Below, in pieces: positions 53,581-63,238 of a stretch of DNA of 64,000 nucleotides (position 1 is the first letter of the stretch; every line of letters starts with the position of its first letter). Made by a program: the position numbers and the translations under genes. The DNA is taken from NCBI RefSeq assembly GCF_002078015.1, contig NZ_LWBP01000178.1, positions 1 to 64,000 of the forward strand, in the 5' to 3' direction. This stretch comes from Niastella populi. Its GTDB lineage: Bacteria > Bacteroidota > Bacteroidia > Chitinophagales > Chitinophagaceae. The notes below the pieces were generated by a model that saw only the letters and a list, made by a program, of their open reading frames with translations, did no database searches and had not been told where the DNA came from.

Positions 53581-54992
53581 TTGTTCTTCTTATGATGCGC
53601 TATTACCTCTATTACCAGCTGATGCCGTAAAACAGCGGGGTTCAGGTGTATCAGCTTCTTCAACAACCTGGGTGAGGCGGTAAGCGCCGCTTCAAGTTGT
53701 AACAGGGCTTCCTTGGTTTTGCCCAATGCCAGGTAAATAGCGCTGAGGTAATATATAAAGATCGGTTTCGATTCGGTGATCTTGATAGCCGCTTTGGCCT
53801 GTTCAAGCGCTTCTTCGTAAAACTCGCCCTGGTACAAACAGCGGATCAGCGCCTCCCAGCTGGAGATATTACGCGGCCTTTGCCGTACTACATTAGAAAA
53901 ATATTGTATAGCTTCTTTGTAATCGCCCAGCTGCATCTTGCATTCTCCCATCGCCAGGTTGTACTCCGGTTGCAAACGGTGGATCTGCATGGCGCTTTCA
54001 AGCTGTTTAACAGCCATGGACCATTGCTCCTCATTAATATAGGTACAGGCTATTTTATAATACAGCTTGCTATCGCCCTGGTTCAGGTGCGAAGCCTTGC
54101 GGTAATAGAAGCGGGCCTGTGCAAAGTTCTTCATGCGGTCGTAGCAGTGGCCAATTGCTTCGTAGATCACATCTTCGGGGCGCGACAGCTCCAGCACTTT
54201 TTCCAGCACTTCTATGGCATCCCTGTATTTCCGTAACCGGATAAAAGCGTCGCCCATATTACGGTAGGCATAATCGAACTTCTCGTCGATAGCCACGGCA
54301 TACTTGTAGGCGTCGATGGCTTTTTCATATAGTTTCAATCCCTGGAAAGCCGCTGCCAGGTTAAACCAGGCCAGCTCGCTGTATGGGTTTTCCTCTATGA
54401 TCTGGTTATGCAGGGTAATGCTTTCTTCATTGCGGCCGGTAAAGTCGGTCCAGAAACAGATCTTGTACAATGCTTCCTCATTGTTGGGCTCCTGTTCCAG
54501 AATAAGTTTCAGGCAGTCGAAGATCTTATCGAATTCCTCGTAATCATCATACACATCGGCCAGTTCGAACAGCAACTCTATCCGTTCCTGGCCATCGAAC
54601 AACTGCAGGGCATTTTCCAACAGTTCTACCGCCTTTTCCTGCTGATCGAGCGCCAGGTAAACATCTGTTTTTAAAATGTACAGGTTGATATCGTTGCTAT
54701 CGAGTAATTCTGCGTGGTCGAGTATTTCGAGGGCGTCGTTATAATGCCGGGTAGCTATTAACAGATCGGCCTTTTTAATAAGCAAAGCTGAGGAATAGGG
54801 GTATTGTTCAATGCCCATTTCAGCGGCTTCCAGTGCCTGCGGCAGGTCTTCTACATCATCAAAGTAATCGATAATCTTTTCAAATGCTTCTTCCTCAAGG
54901 AAAGAATTGCCACGACCCGCTTTCAGATTCTGGAACTGCTTAACTAACTCCCTGATTTCTTCATTATCCTGACGAAACGGATTTTCTCTCAT
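53577..54992 (-). CDS. Tetratricopeptide-repeat protein
   Basis: 471 residues made almost entirely of TPR motifs (about ten to twelve 34-residue units; for example NEEALYKICFWTDFTGRNEE, AWFNLAAAFQGLKLYEKAID and KLYYKIACTYINEEQWSMAV). No signal peptide or membrane segment, so it is probably a cytosolic scaffold for protein-protein contacts; the partner is unknown. It starts at MRENPFRQDNEEIRELVKQF. The 330 bp upstream contain no gene apart from the next gene's promoter. Confidence 0.88.
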   Translation of the reverse strand: MRENPFRQDNEEIRELVKQFQNLKAGRGNSFLEEEAFEKIIDYFDDVEDLPQALEAAEMGIEQYPYSSALLIKKADLLIATRHYNDALEILDHAELLDSNDINLYILKTDVYLALDQQEKAVELLENALQLFDGQERIELLFELADVYDDYEEFDKIFDCLKLILEQEPNNEEALYKICFWTDFTGRNEESITLHNQIIEENPYSELAWFNLAAAFQGLKLYEKAIDAYKYAVAIDEKFDYAYRNMGDAFIRLRKYRDAIEVLEKVLELSRPEDVIYEAIGHCYDRMKNFAQARFYYRKASHLNQGDSKLYYKIACTYINEEQWSMAVKQLESAMQIHRLQPEYNLAMGECKMQLGDYKEAIQYFSNVVRQRPRNISSWEALIRCLYQGEFYEEALEQAKAAIKITESKPIFIYYLSAIYLALGKTKEALLQLEAALTASPRLLKKLIHLNPAVLRHQLVIEVIAHHKKNK

Positions 54993-55306
54993 TTATTTAA
55001 ATAGTAGGTTAATGTAAAATAGGATTTTCACTGGTGTATACCAATTTTAATTTTTGACACATGTGGACAATAATTATAACTACTTACCTGTAGGTAATTG
55101 TAGTATTTATTCTATCCGCGGCTAAACCGGATGGAAGGAGCGGAAAAACATTTACAGCTGGATAACAGCGTTTTACAGATAGAAACCAAAAAATTGTAAA
55201 AAAACCAACCCTTTCTTTATGAAATCCGTAACATTTATGTGTCTTAATCGTTAAGGGATATATAAACTTTAATCTCAACGGTTAAAAAAAACTAAATATT
55301 TTTTTA

Positions 55307-55314
55307 TATTTTTG
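55307..55314 (+). promoter_or_regulatory. Bacteroidota -7 box (TATTTTTG) of the small secreted protein gene
   Basis: Perfect TAnnTTTG match following an A/T-rich stretch. Transcription would start at about 55320, so the in-frame ATG at 55356 with a short leader is preferred over 55323. Confidence 0.6.
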
Positions 55315-55355
55315 TACTCAATATGCAAGTGAACTCTACGCTAAAACTTAACCAC

Positions 55356-55718
55356 ATGCTTAAAAAGACCATCATCAGTTGTGCGATGATCGGGGCATTT
55401 GCGCTTGCGCTGGCCAGCAGCGGAGGTGGTGATAAAAAGAAAGCAGAGGCGCTTCGCAAACCCGATTTCACTCCAATCAGAACGACCAATGGCTTCACGC
55501 TGAAAGCAGGTCCTGCTTACACAGGCAGCCGCACCTTCAGCAGTGTGCGCTCCAACAACTTCATTACACGCAGTACTGTAGTGACTTATCAGCAAGGCAA
55601 TAAGGTGTTCATTCTGCCTTATAACAGAAGCCGGGTAGTAAATACTACTCCCGATAAATCATCTTACAATCGCAACAACCTGAACGCTTTTGATCTGAAG
55701 ATCCGGTTACGTAAATAA
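55356..55718 (+). CDS. Small secreted protein of unknown function
   Basis: 120 residues from the ATG at 55356 (MLKKTIISCAMIGAFALALA, a signal peptide). The mature part begins SSGGGDKKKAEALRKPDF and is basic and Ser/Asn/Arg-rich (SVRSNNFITRSTVV, KVFILPYNRSRVVN), without cysteines or known motifs. Predicted periplasmic or exported. Not recognised. Convergent with the DUF4412-like gene, with 20 bp between. Confidence 0.7.
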   Translation: MLKKTIISCAMIGAFALALASSGGGDKKKAEALRKPDFTPIRTTNGFTLKAGPAYTGSRTFSSVRSNNFITRSTVVTYQQGNKVFILPYNRSRVVNTTPDKSSYNRNNLNAFDLKIRLRK

Positions 55719-55738
55719 TCAAACCGGTTTTATTCAGC

Positions 55739-56404
55739 TCAATTATTGACGTTCATTTTTTTACTCTCTTCATAGGTCATTTCGCGGTAGCCTGATTTAG
55801 GTATGTCGAATTTTGAAGCCGGTACGGGGTTCAGATTGATTTTTGATACCGTGTACTTGATGGTGAGTTTTCCCTGCACCAGCTCATATTCCAGCGGCAG
55901 GCCGTTCAGGTTCTTGAAAAGGTACTCATAATCTTTGTTCTCCGGCACAATATCCGGCGTATAAAACACTGAAAACGTAGTTCCGTCGGGGAAAGTGGCC
56001 ACCGCTTTTATACAGTTATAACCCGCAATGGTCTTTGTTTCGCTGGTATTGGCGAATGTTATCCCATCGTAGCGTTTATTGGCTTCAGCCCAGTTCTCAC
56101 TGGTCATCCTGGTAAGTAGCTTCTGCCCGCTCACTTCTTTCAATACAACCGAGGTACCCGCCTTGGAATCGTGAATGGCCGCCGATGAAAAGATGGCGCT
56201 GGCTATTTCGGCACGGCTCATATTGCCCTTTATATATATCGTTTTGGTATGCCCGTCAAAGGCATCGGCCAGCTTAGGCTCTTTGCTTCCGCTTGAAATA
56301 CTGGCATCGTATACCAACGTAAGCTCGCCCACCTTACGCTGCGCATTGGCAGTATAAAGTGTTCCAAAACAACTAACTAACAGTATTACAATATGTTTTT
56401 TCAT
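55739..56404 (-). CDS. Secreted DUF4412/GLPGLI-like protein
   Basis: 221 residues. Signal peptide MKKHIVILLVSCFGTLYTANA. The remainder is beta-rich and recalls the DUF4412/GLPGLI group of Bacteroidota exported proteins: VGELTLVYDASI, then KTIYIKGNMSR, TKTIAGYNCIKAVATFPDG and FDIPKSGYREMTYEE at the end. Function unknown; the family often occurs near envelope genes. No operon partner. Confidence 0.72.
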   Translation of the reverse strand: MKKHIVILLVSCFGTLYTANAQRKVGELTLVYDASISSGSKEPKLADAFDGHTKTIYIKGNMSRAEIASAIFSSAAIHDSKAGTSVVLKEVSGQKLLTRMTSENWAEANKRYDGITFANTSETKTIAGYNCIKAVATFPDGTTFSVFYTPDIVPENKDYEYLFKNLNGLPLEYELVQGKLTIKYTVSKINLNPVPASKFDIPKSGYREMTYEESKKMNVNN

Positions 56405-56544
56405 GATCTGGGGTTCTAAATAATAGCAAGATGATCACAAGCCGATAATAGTTGCTATGTAAAATACAAAGACAAGGTAAATTTTGAAAAGTAAACTCGT
56501 GGTTTATTGATAATTATGTTAAAAATGAAGCTTTTATGACCAGA

Positions 56545-56712
56545 GAACCGAAGTAAGAGGTAAGAAGTAGGAAGTAAGAAGAGCCTTATTATGCAGATTT
56601 CAAAAAACATTTAACCTCTGGAAACGGGAAGTCGCTGCAACTTCAGCCCTCCCGAAATTCGGGTTCTTCATATTTCCTACTTCTTACTTCCTACTTCTTA
56701 CTTCCTACTTTT
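56545..56712. repeat. Word-built inverted spacer (AAGTAAGAAGTAGGAAGT type)
   Basis: GAAGTAAGAGGTAAGAAGTAG and GAAGTAAGAAG at 56550-56582 face TTCCTACTTCTTACTTCC and TACTTCTTACTTCCTAC at 56672-56710, reverse complements about 90 bp apart. The centre contains CCCTCCCGAAATTCGGG. Confidence 0.7.
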
Positions 56713-56724
56713 ATCTCCTATCAA

Positions 56725-56759
56725 AAAGGTGAGCCTCCTTTTTTCGGAAACTCACCTTT
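56725..56759 (-). terminator. Intrinsic terminator of yidC
   Basis: AAAGGTGAG (56725-56733) pairs with CTCACCTTT (56751-56759). The minus-strand transcript ends in a U-run. It lies about 30 bp past the yidC stop. Confidence 0.8.
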
Positions 56760-56791
56760 CTATACAAAATTTTCTTATAACCTATTATAAC

Positions 56792-58627
56792 CTACTTCTT
56801 CTGCTGGCTTTTGGCCTTTTGCGCCTGGGCCTGTGCTTCCTGCATGGCTTCCAGCCGCTCCTGCCATTTCGATTTGCCTTTGGGCTTTTTCCGGTTCTCC
56901 TCGATCTTCGCCAGGATCTTATCGTGGTCGATGATGTAGTTCTGAATTACGAACTGCAAGATCAGCGTTATCACGTTCGACACGGTATAATACCAGGTCA
57001 ACGCCGCCGGCAACCCGTTAAACACGAACAATAAGATGAACGGGAAAATATAGGGCATGTACTTGAGCGCCGGATTGTTTTGATCGGGCGTCATGTTCAT
57101 GTTATATACAGAGATCAGGAAGCTGGTCAGTACCGCTGTGATCGTAAACAAACTCAGGTGATTGCCCAGTCCGGGAAAATGGAAACCCCAGCGCAGGATA
57201 ACATCGTATGCTGCCAGGTTATCGGCCCACAGGAAATCGACCCCGCGCAGATCGATATTCGAGTTAAAGAAACTATACAATGCAAAGAAGATCGGGATCT
57301 GTAACAACGCCGGTATACAACCGCCCAGCGGGTTCACCCCGGCTTCGCGGAATAATTTCATTTGCTCAACGCCTACCTGTTGCTGATCGTTGTTGTATTT
57401 TTCTTTCAGCTTATCGATCTCGGGCCGTAGGGCTTTCATTTTGGCGCCGCTCAGGTAGCTGGTATACACCAGCGGTGATGTAAGCAAACGTATAAATAAG
57501 GTAAGCAGGGCAATGGCAATACCCAGGCCTACGCCCCAGCTTTTAAAGAAGTCGAACACCGGCATCACAATGTATTTGTTGATGGGGCGTACAAAGGCAT
57601 ACATGTCGCGGCCAAGGTTAACGATCTTATCCATTTCGGGGATCTCGTTCTTATGCTTGCGCAGAATGCTATAATCGTTTGGACCAAAATACAACTGCAT
57701 CGGTACATTGGCGTTTGGCCCCAATGGCACCTGTGTTTGCAGCGTAGTGGTCACTTCGGCTATTTTCGAAGTGGTGTCTTCAAGATTCTTGATGAATTTG
57801 ATATCGCCACCGGAAAAGTTACTTTTCGATGCAATAAGCGTGGTATTGAAGAACTGCTGTGAAACGCTTACCCATTGTACCGGCTTTTCAAATGCTTTGG
57901 CAGATTTTGTCTGAATGTAATCAAACTCATTGTCCTCATAATAGCCAACGGTGGTTTGTGTGCGCTCGTATTTTACATCGGTTTCCTGCTGGCTGGGCTG
58001 CTGCTGCCAAATGAGGTTGAATTTTCCCGAAGTAAGCATTTTATCGGCGCCCGCCATTTGAACCGCCCAGTCTATCAGGTAATCATTTGGCCTGAGGGTG
58101 AACTGGTGGGTAACCGCACCCTGGCCGGGAACCGCCAGCTGGTAAACTACCGTTTGACTGTTATCTGCATTTTTCACCACTTTTGGGGTGGCAAAATACA
58201 GATCGGCTATCTGGGCAGCATTGTTATTACCGGTGTTGATGGGGTACGAGAACTTATCGAATGCCGTATTGTTCAGCACCACCGGTTTACCATTGATAAG
58301 CGATTTATAGCTTTTGAGCTCAACCTGTTTCGGCTGACCGCCTTTATTGGTAAAGCTGATCTTAACTACTTCATTTTCAACTACTGTTAATTCTTCAACA
58401 CCGCGGGTGGCGAGTTGGTTAGAATCTACTGCTGTTGTGACTTTGGCGGTGGTATCGTTAGCTAAGCGAATTGAATCCCGTACACGTTGTACCTGGGCGA
58501 CTGAATCTGTTTTCTGTTGCTGTTTCGCCTGTAATTCGCGACTGTTTTTGGTAGAAATAAAAAGATAAACAAACAGTAAAAGCGCTAACAACACAAAGCC
58601 AATCACCGTATTGCGGTCCATGTTCAT
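56792..58627 (-). CDS. yidC: Membrane protein insertase YidC
   Basis: 611 residues. First membrane segment (about 7-25), then a long periplasmic beta domain (to about 350) as in Gram-negative YidC, then the conserved five-segment core with VGLGIAIALLTLFIRLLTSP, MKLFREAGVNPLGGC and IPALLQIPIFFALYSFF. The C-terminal tail is Lys/Gln-rich (KAKSQQKK) and can contact ribosomes. Inserts and folds inner-membrane proteins alone or with SecY. Promoter box at 58652-58659. Confidence 0.96.
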   Translation of the reverse strand: MNMDRNTVIGFVLLALLLFVYLFISTKNSRELQAKQQQKTDSVAQVQRVRDSIRLANDTTAKVTTAVDSNQLATRGVEELTVVENEVVKISFTNKGGQPKQVELKSYKSLINGKPVVLNNTAFDKFSYPINTGNNNAAQIADLYFATPKVVKNADNSQTVVYQLAVPGQGAVTHQFTLRPNDYLIDWAVQMAGADKMLTSGKFNLIWQQQPSQQETDVKYERTQTTVGYYEDNEFDYIQTKSAKAFEKPVQWVSVSQQFFNTTLIASKSNFSGGDIKFIKNLEDTTSKIAEVTTTLQTQVPLGPNANVPMQLYFGPNDYSILRKHKNEIPEMDKIVNLGRDMYAFVRPINKYIVMPVFDFFKSWGVGLGIAIALLTLFIRLLTSPLVYTSYLSGAKMKALRPEIDKLKEKYNNDQQQVGVEQMKLFREAGVNPLGGCIPALLQIPIFFALYSFFNSNIDLRGVDFLWADNLAAYDVILRWGFHFPGLGNHLSLFTITAVLTSFLISVYNMNMTPDQNNPALKYMPYIFPFILLFVFNGLPAALTWYYTVSNVITLILQFVIQNYIIDHDKILAKIEENRKKPKGKSKWQERLEAMQEAQAQAQKAKSQQKK

Positions 58628-58651
58628 TATACTACTAGTTTAGAAGAGGTG

Positions 58652-58659
58652 CAAAGATA
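58652..58659 (-). promoter_or_regulatory. Bacteroidota -7 box (TATCTTTG) of yidC
   Basis: Perfect TAnnTTTG on the minus strand, about 25 bp before the first in-frame ATG at 58627 (a second Met lies two codons later). Confidence 0.65.
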
Positions 58660-58663
58660 GGGG

Positions 58664-58864
58664 AATACGAGTTTGTGGTTTGTTGTTTGTAGTTTGCGGT
58701 TGTTCTGCACTTTGAGCAGTTTGCGCTGAATATCAGCCTGATACAATTGCAAAACCGCAGCATTATCTTTTAATAAATTTCTGCAATTAAAGCAGCCGCC
58801 GTTTAAGCAGGCACTTCGAACTTCGTCAATAACCACAAACAACAAACCATAAGCCACAACTATA
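58664..58864. repeat. Word-built inverted spacer (GTTTGTGGTTTGTTGTTTG type)
   Basis: GAGTTTGTGGTTTGTTG and TTTGTAGTTTGCGGTTG at 58668-58700 face ACCACAAACAACAAACCATA and AGCCACAACTATAACC at 58832-58868. The arms are reverse complements about 130 bp apart, between pyrG and yidC. Confidence 0.7.
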
Positions 58865-58870
58865 ACCGTT

Positions 58871-60520
58871 TTATATCATTTCGCTCTGGAGCAGCGGGTT
58901 CTTTACCGTGGCCTTTTTCTCGGTATACTCCTTGGCGGCCTTCACGAAATTCACAAAAATGGGGTGTGGGTTCTCAACTGTGCTCTTTAATTCGGGGTGG
59001 TATTGAACACCGATAAAGAATGGATGCGCAGGCAGTTCAACAATTTCAACCAGTTGGCTTTCAATGTTTTTACCACTGGCAACCATGCCGGCTTCCTGAA
59101 ACTGGTTCAGGTAGCGGTTGTTGAACTCCCAGCGGTGACGGTGACGCTCGCTGATCACCTGGTTGTTGTAGATCTGGCGGGCCAGACTGCCTTCCATGGT
59201 TTCGCAGTTATATGCGCCCAAACGCATGGTGCCGCCTTTTGAGGTAACGGCTTTTTGCTCTTCCATGAGGTCGATAACCGGATCGGGCGTACTGGCGTTC
59301 ATTTCGGTAGAATGCGAATCTTTCAATCCCAATACGTTGCGGGCAAATTCAATAACGGCCATTTGCATACCCAAACAAATACCAAAGAACGGCAGTTTGT
59401 TTTCGCGGGCATATTTTACCGCCAGGATCTTTCCTTCCACCCCGCGATGGCCAAAACCCGGCGCTACCAGCAAACCATCGAGGTTAGCCAGCTTTTCACC
59501 TACGTTCTCGGGGGTAATGAATTCACTGTGCACATTCTGGATCTGCACCTTGCATTCATTCATGGCGCCGGCATGTACAAAGGCTTCGAGAATCGATTTA
59601 TAAGCGTCCTGCAGCTCTATATATTTACCAATAAGGCCTATAGTAACCTGGCTCTTGGGATATTTCAGTTTATCGAGGAACTCTTTCCACTTTTGCAGAT
59701 CGGGTTCGTGATAGCCGGTGATGTTCAGTTTTTTCAAACAAATAAGATCGAGCTTCTCGCGCATCATGGCCAGCGGTACTTCATAGATCGTTGGCGCATC
59801 GGCAGCTTCAATTACCGCTTCCTGTTTTACATTACAGAACAGGGCGATCTTACGGCGCAGATCGGGTGTCAGCGTTTTTTCGGTGCGGCAAACGATGATA
59901 TCGGGGTGAACACCTTCCTGGCTCAGCATCTTTATACTGTGCTGGGTTGGTTTTGTTTTTAACTCCTTCGCCGCTTTCAGGTAGGGGATCAGCGTCAGGT
60001 GCACCACAACGGTATCCTCTTCGGGCAGTTCCCATTGTAACTGACGCAATGCCTCTATGAACGGAAGGCTTTCGATGTCGCCAACGGTACCACCCAGCTC
60101 GGTGATTATGATGTCGTATTCATTGGTAGTACCCAATAATAACATGCGGCGTTTGATCTCGTCGGTTATATGCGGCACCACCTGAACGGTTTTACCCAGA
60201 TATGCGCCTTCGCGTTCCTTATTGATAACGGTTTGATAAATGCGGCCTGTAGTTACGTTGTTCGACTGTGAAGTGAAAATGTTCAGAAAGCGCTCGTAGT
60301 GCCCGAGGTCAAGATCGGTTTCGGCGCCATCTTCAGTAACATAACACTCCCCATGCTCGTATGGGTTAAGCGTACCCGGATCAACGTTGATGTAAGGATC
60401 GAACTTCTGAATTGTTACCCTCAATCCCCTCGCCTGCAACAGTTTTGCCAGCGAAGCTGCAATAATCCCTTTTCCTAAAGATGAAGTTACCCCACCGGTA
60501 ACAAAAATATGCTTGGCCAT
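58871..60520 (-). CDS. pyrG: CTP synthase
   Basis: 549 residues. Makes CTP from UTP with ATP and glutamine. N-terminal synthetase domain opens FVTGGVTSSLGKGIIAASL, with DPYINVDPGTLNPYEHGECY; the C-terminal class I glutamine amidotransferase has GICLGMQMAVIEFAR (Cys nucleophile) and GVQYHPELKS (His-x-Glu). A promoter box TAACTTTG (60644-60651) lies about 120 bp upstream, so a moderately long leader exists. Confidence 0.97.
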   Translation of the reverse strand: MAKHIFVTGGVTSSLGKGIIAASLAKLLQARGLRVTIQKFDPYINVDPGTLNPYEHGECYVTEDGAETDLDLGHYERFLNIFTSQSNNVTTGRIYQTVINKEREGAYLGKTVQVVPHITDEIKRRMLLLGTTNEYDIIITELGGTVGDIESLPFIEALRQLQWELPEEDTVVVHLTLIPYLKAAKELKTKPTQHSIKMLSQEGVHPDIIVCRTEKTLTPDLRRKIALFCNVKQEAVIEAADAPTIYEVPLAMMREKLDLICLKKLNITGYHEPDLQKWKEFLDKLKYPKSQVTIGLIGKYIELQDAYKSILEAFVHAGAMNECKVQIQNVHSEFITPENVGEKLANLDGLLVAPGFGHRGVEGKILAVKYARENKLPFFGICLGMQMAVIEFARNVLGLKDSHSTEMNASTPDPVIDLMEEQKAVTSKGGTMRLGAYNCETMEGSLARQIYNNQVISERHRHRWEFNNRYLNQFQEAGMVASGKNIESQLVEIVELPAHPFFIGVQYHPELKSTVENPHPIFVNFVKAAKEYTEKKATVKNPLLQSEMI

Positions 60521-60643
60521 AATGTATGGTTATTTATTTCAATTCGTTTTACTCCGTAATTAGCCACAAATAATTTGAAAGCAATTCACATGACCAGCGG
60601 ATATTTATAACACTTAATGGAAAAATAATTCCGGGAGGTCGTG

Positions 60644-60651
60644 CAAAGTTA
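60644..60651 (-). promoter_or_regulatory. Bacteroidota -7 box (TAACTTTG) upstream of pyrG
   Basis: Perfect TAnnTTTG on the minus strand, giving a pyrG leader of about 120 nt. No clear attenuator hairpin was seen in it. Confidence 0.55.
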
Positions 60652-60816
60652 CGGCAAATTCCCGCGCCAGAAAAGCACCATTTTTACCGGTGTGGAAAAC
60701 CGGGCCATGGGCAGTGAATTGCATTAAAAAGCGGTTAAAATCAGCCTGTTGGGCGCTAAAGGAAGCAGTTTGGCGCTATAGAGGCAGGTTTCGGCGATGT
60801 ATGGGGCTCAAAACAA

Positions 60817-60839
60817 AGCCCCCGGCAGGGCCAGGGGCT
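60817..60839 (-). terminator. Intrinsic terminator of the 58-aa gene
   Basis: AGCCCC (60834-60839 on the minus strand) pairs with GGGGCT across a loop with GGCC...GCC. The minus strand continues TTTGTTTTGAG. It lies about 25 bp past the stop of the small gene, which supports that gene being real. Confidence 0.75.
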
Positions 60840-60861
60840 CCAATAAAGTATATAGATGGTA

Positions 60862-61038
60862 CTATTTTACTTTAGTGAACGAAAGGGCTTTTAACTGGTA
60901 GGAAGGTGATGTAACGGCAGCTTTTTTTGAACTGGCCACACCTTTTCCTTCCGCTTCCCTGTTCTTGGCAGAATGTAAAAAAATAATTGCTGCAATTTCA
61001 ACAAAAAGTATAAAAAAACTAAATCGTTCCTTTTTCAT
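60862..61038 (-). CDS. 58-residue small membrane protein (too short for routine calling)
   Basis: An ATG at 61038 opens a 58-codon frame ending in TAG. Residues 7-22 (FSFFILFVEIAAIIFL) form one hydrophobic segment preceded by MKKERF, and the rest (AKNREAEGKGVASSKKAAV and on to SYQLKALSFTKVK) is basic and outside any known family. The frame is followed by a good terminator hairpin. The hydrophobic N-terminus behaves like an uncleaved signal or a single membrane anchor. I do not recognise a homologue; function unknown. Confidence 0.6.
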   Translation of the reverse strand: MKKERFSFFILFVEIAAIIFLHSAKNREAEGKGVASSKKAAVTSPSYQLKALSFTKVK

Positions 61039-61293
61039 AAGTGCTGATGGGTTATTACCTTGAGGGGTACGGTTTTAACTTTTTCGCGCAACAAAGCAAC
61101 GAAAATTTTGTTTCAATTGCAAGCAAACATATTCTTTTTTACCATATTCGTACAACTACGAATACATGTTACTGTAATTTCACGCTTTCCGTAACTAAAA
61201 CACGTTTAATTCCTGCCCTCGGTCATATATACCGCTCTATTAACGTTATAACATAAATTTTATTTAACAGGCGGCCGGTTTTACCCGGTTGAG

Positions 61294-62097
61294 TTAGCTA
61301 TCCTTTGCAATTTTATCGTAGCTGGCCACAATTCCTTTGATGAGCGACGAACTAAAACCCTGGTGCTCCATTTCGTTCAGTCCGGCAATGGTGCAGCCCT
61401 TGGGTGTAGTTACTTTATCGATCTCCTGCTCGGGGTGAGCGCCTTTTTTCAATAATAATTCAGCAGCGCCTTTTACCGTTTGCGCTGCAATCAGACTCGC
61501 GGTAGCCGCATCGAAACCAATTTCTATCCCCCCCTGAATGTTGGCGCGAATATACCGCATGGCATATGCGGTGCCGCATGCCCCCAGTACAGTGGCTGCA
61601 TCCATCAGCTTTTCATCTATCCATACCGCTTTACCCAACTGGTTGAACAGATCTTCCATATAGGACACATAATCGCTGCTTACATCGTGTGAGCCTGCCA
61701 GGCAGGTCATGCTTTCCTGTATAGCAATGGCCGTATTGGGCATGGCCCTGATAACCGGAACTTTATTCTCCACCGCTTTTTGCATATGCCCAATGGTAAT
61801 ACCGGTGATCACCGATACCAGCACATGCCTTTCGGGAATCAGCAATGATTTCAGCTTACCCAATATATCATCCACCTGGAACGGCTTTACCGCCAGAATG
61901 ATCATATCGGCATAACGAACTGCTTCTTCGTTGTTATCACTCACCAGCACGCCGCGTTTTTCCAGCGCAGCCAGTGTTTTTATATTCCGTTTGGTAATGA
62001 GTATATGCTCTGGTAAGGTAAACCCGCTATTGATCAGTCCTTCTGCGATGGCGGTTCCAAGGTTACCTCCACCTATTATAGCAATCTTTTTATTCAT
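61294..62097 (-). CDS. proC: Pyrroline-5-carboxylate reductase
   Basis: 267 residues. Last step of proline synthesis, reducing P5C with NAD(P)H. N-terminal Rossmann motif IAIIGGGNLGTAIAEGLI, then VIRAMPNTAIAIQESMT and the C-terminal dimer domain with LGACGTAYAMRYI and VTTPKGCTIAGLNEMEHQG. The last motif usually reads TSPGGTT; the KGCT variant here keeps the Thr. The proline dehydrogenase at 7460 runs the opposite pathway. Confidence 0.93.
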   Translation of the reverse strand: MNKKIAIIGGGNLGTAIAEGLINSGFTLPEHILITKRNIKTLAALEKRGVLVSDNNEEAVRYADMIILAVKPFQVDDILGKLKSLLIPERHVLVSVITGITIGHMQKAVENKVPVIRAMPNTAIAIQESMTCLAGSHDVSSDYVSYMEDLFNQLGKAVWIDEKLMDAATVLGACGTAYAMRYIRANIQGGIEIGFDAATASLIAAQTVKGAAELLLKKGAHPEQEIDKVTTPKGCTIAGLNEMEHQGFSSSLIKGIVASYDKIAKDS

Positions 62098-62211
62098 AAA
62101 TTCTGTTTGGTGGATTTAGGTAGCAGTTTATAGTTTGTGGTTACTCAATTCGATCTTTCAAAACAAACGTTGACCACCTGAATTTTATACCTTAACCTTT
62201 CTACCGCCTTA

Positions 62212-63210
62212 CTAATAATAACCGCCTTTCGCCAGGTAATTTCTCACATAATCATTCACACCTTCTTCAAGTGAATAAAAACTATCGGTATACCCGGCAT
62301 CTTTCAGCTTTTGCATATTGGCCTCGGTGAAATACTGGTATTTGTCACGGATATCTTCCGGCATGGGAATGAATTCGATCTTCGCTTCTTTATCCAAACC
62401 GCTGAAGGTAGCCTTCGCCAGGTCTTCAAAACTTCTCGCCTTGCCGGTACCGAGGTTATATAACCCGCTGGTTACATTGCCATTCCCTTTTTCAAATTGC
62501 TCCATCAGCCAGTAACAGACCTTCAACACATCTTTAACGTATACAAAGTCGCGCAGCTGCTGCCCATCCTTGTACCCTTCCTTATGCGATTTGAACAATT
62601 TCACAAATCCCTGCCGGTTGATCTGGTTGAACGAATGCCAGATCACACTGGCCATACGGCCTTTATGATATTCATTGGGACCGTACACATTAAAGAACTT
62701 CAACCCCGCCCAGAACGGCGGTTGCGTTGTTTGCTGCAGGGCCCATTTATCGAACTCGTTTTTTGAAACGCCATAGGGGTTCAATGGTTTCAATGCATAT
62801 ACGATGGCATGGTCGTCATTGTACCCTTCTTCGCCCGAACCATAGGTAGCGGCTGAAGAGGCATATACTACCGGCACCTTATTCTCAGTGCAGTATTGCC
62901 AGATCTTCTGCGAATAGTCTACGTTCAAATGCTGGTGTATGCTGTAGTCGAATTCGGTAGTATCGGTACGGGCGCCGATATGGAATATAAACCCGATCGA
63001 TGGTTTCTTTTCAGCCAGCCAGTCGAAAAACTGTTCACGCTCTACTTTTTCCCGGTATTGTTTTCCTTCGAGGTTGGGCGTTTTTTCCACCTTGCTGAAA
63101 TCATCTACCAGAATAAGTTTGTTATATCCTTTCGAATTCAGAAAACCGGCGAGGCAGCTTCCAATGAAACCCGCGGCGCCGGTTATTACTATGATTGATT
63201 CTTTGTTCAT
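62212..63210 (-). CDS. hldD: ADP-L-glycero-D-manno-heptose 6-epimerase-like (extended SDR)
   Basis: 332 residues of the extended short-chain dehydrogenase family. NAD(P)-binding ITGAAGFIGSCLAGFL, the HldD-type IFHIGARTDTTEFDY and ASSAATYG, and the YGVSKNEFDKW active-site Tyr and Lys. C-terminal GTGKARSFEDLAKATF is also HldD-like. It converts ADP-D-glycero- to ADP-L-glycero-manno-heptose for the LPS inner core. No other heptose genes lie next to it, so the call rests on sequence motifs; a related nucleotide-sugar epimerase is the alternative. Confidence 0.88.
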   Translation of the reverse strand: MNKESIIVITGAAGFIGSCLAGFLNSKGYNKLILVDDFSKVEKTPNLEGKQYREKVEREQFFDWLAEKKPSIGFIFHIGARTDTTEFDYSIHQHLNVDYSQKIWQYCTENKVPVVYASSAATYGSGEEGYNDDHAIVYALKPLNPYGVSKNEFDKWALQQTTQPPFWAGLKFFNVYGPNEYHKGRMASVIWHSFNQINRQGFVKLFKSHKEGYKDGQQLRDFVYVKDVLKVCYWLMEQFEKGNGNVTSGLYNLGTGKARSFEDLAKATFSGLDKEAKIEFIPMPEDIRDKYQYFTEANMQKLKDAGYTDSFYSLEEGVNDYVRNYLAKGGYY

Positions 63211-63238
63211 TAACTGTTGCTATGTTATTTAATTAGCA

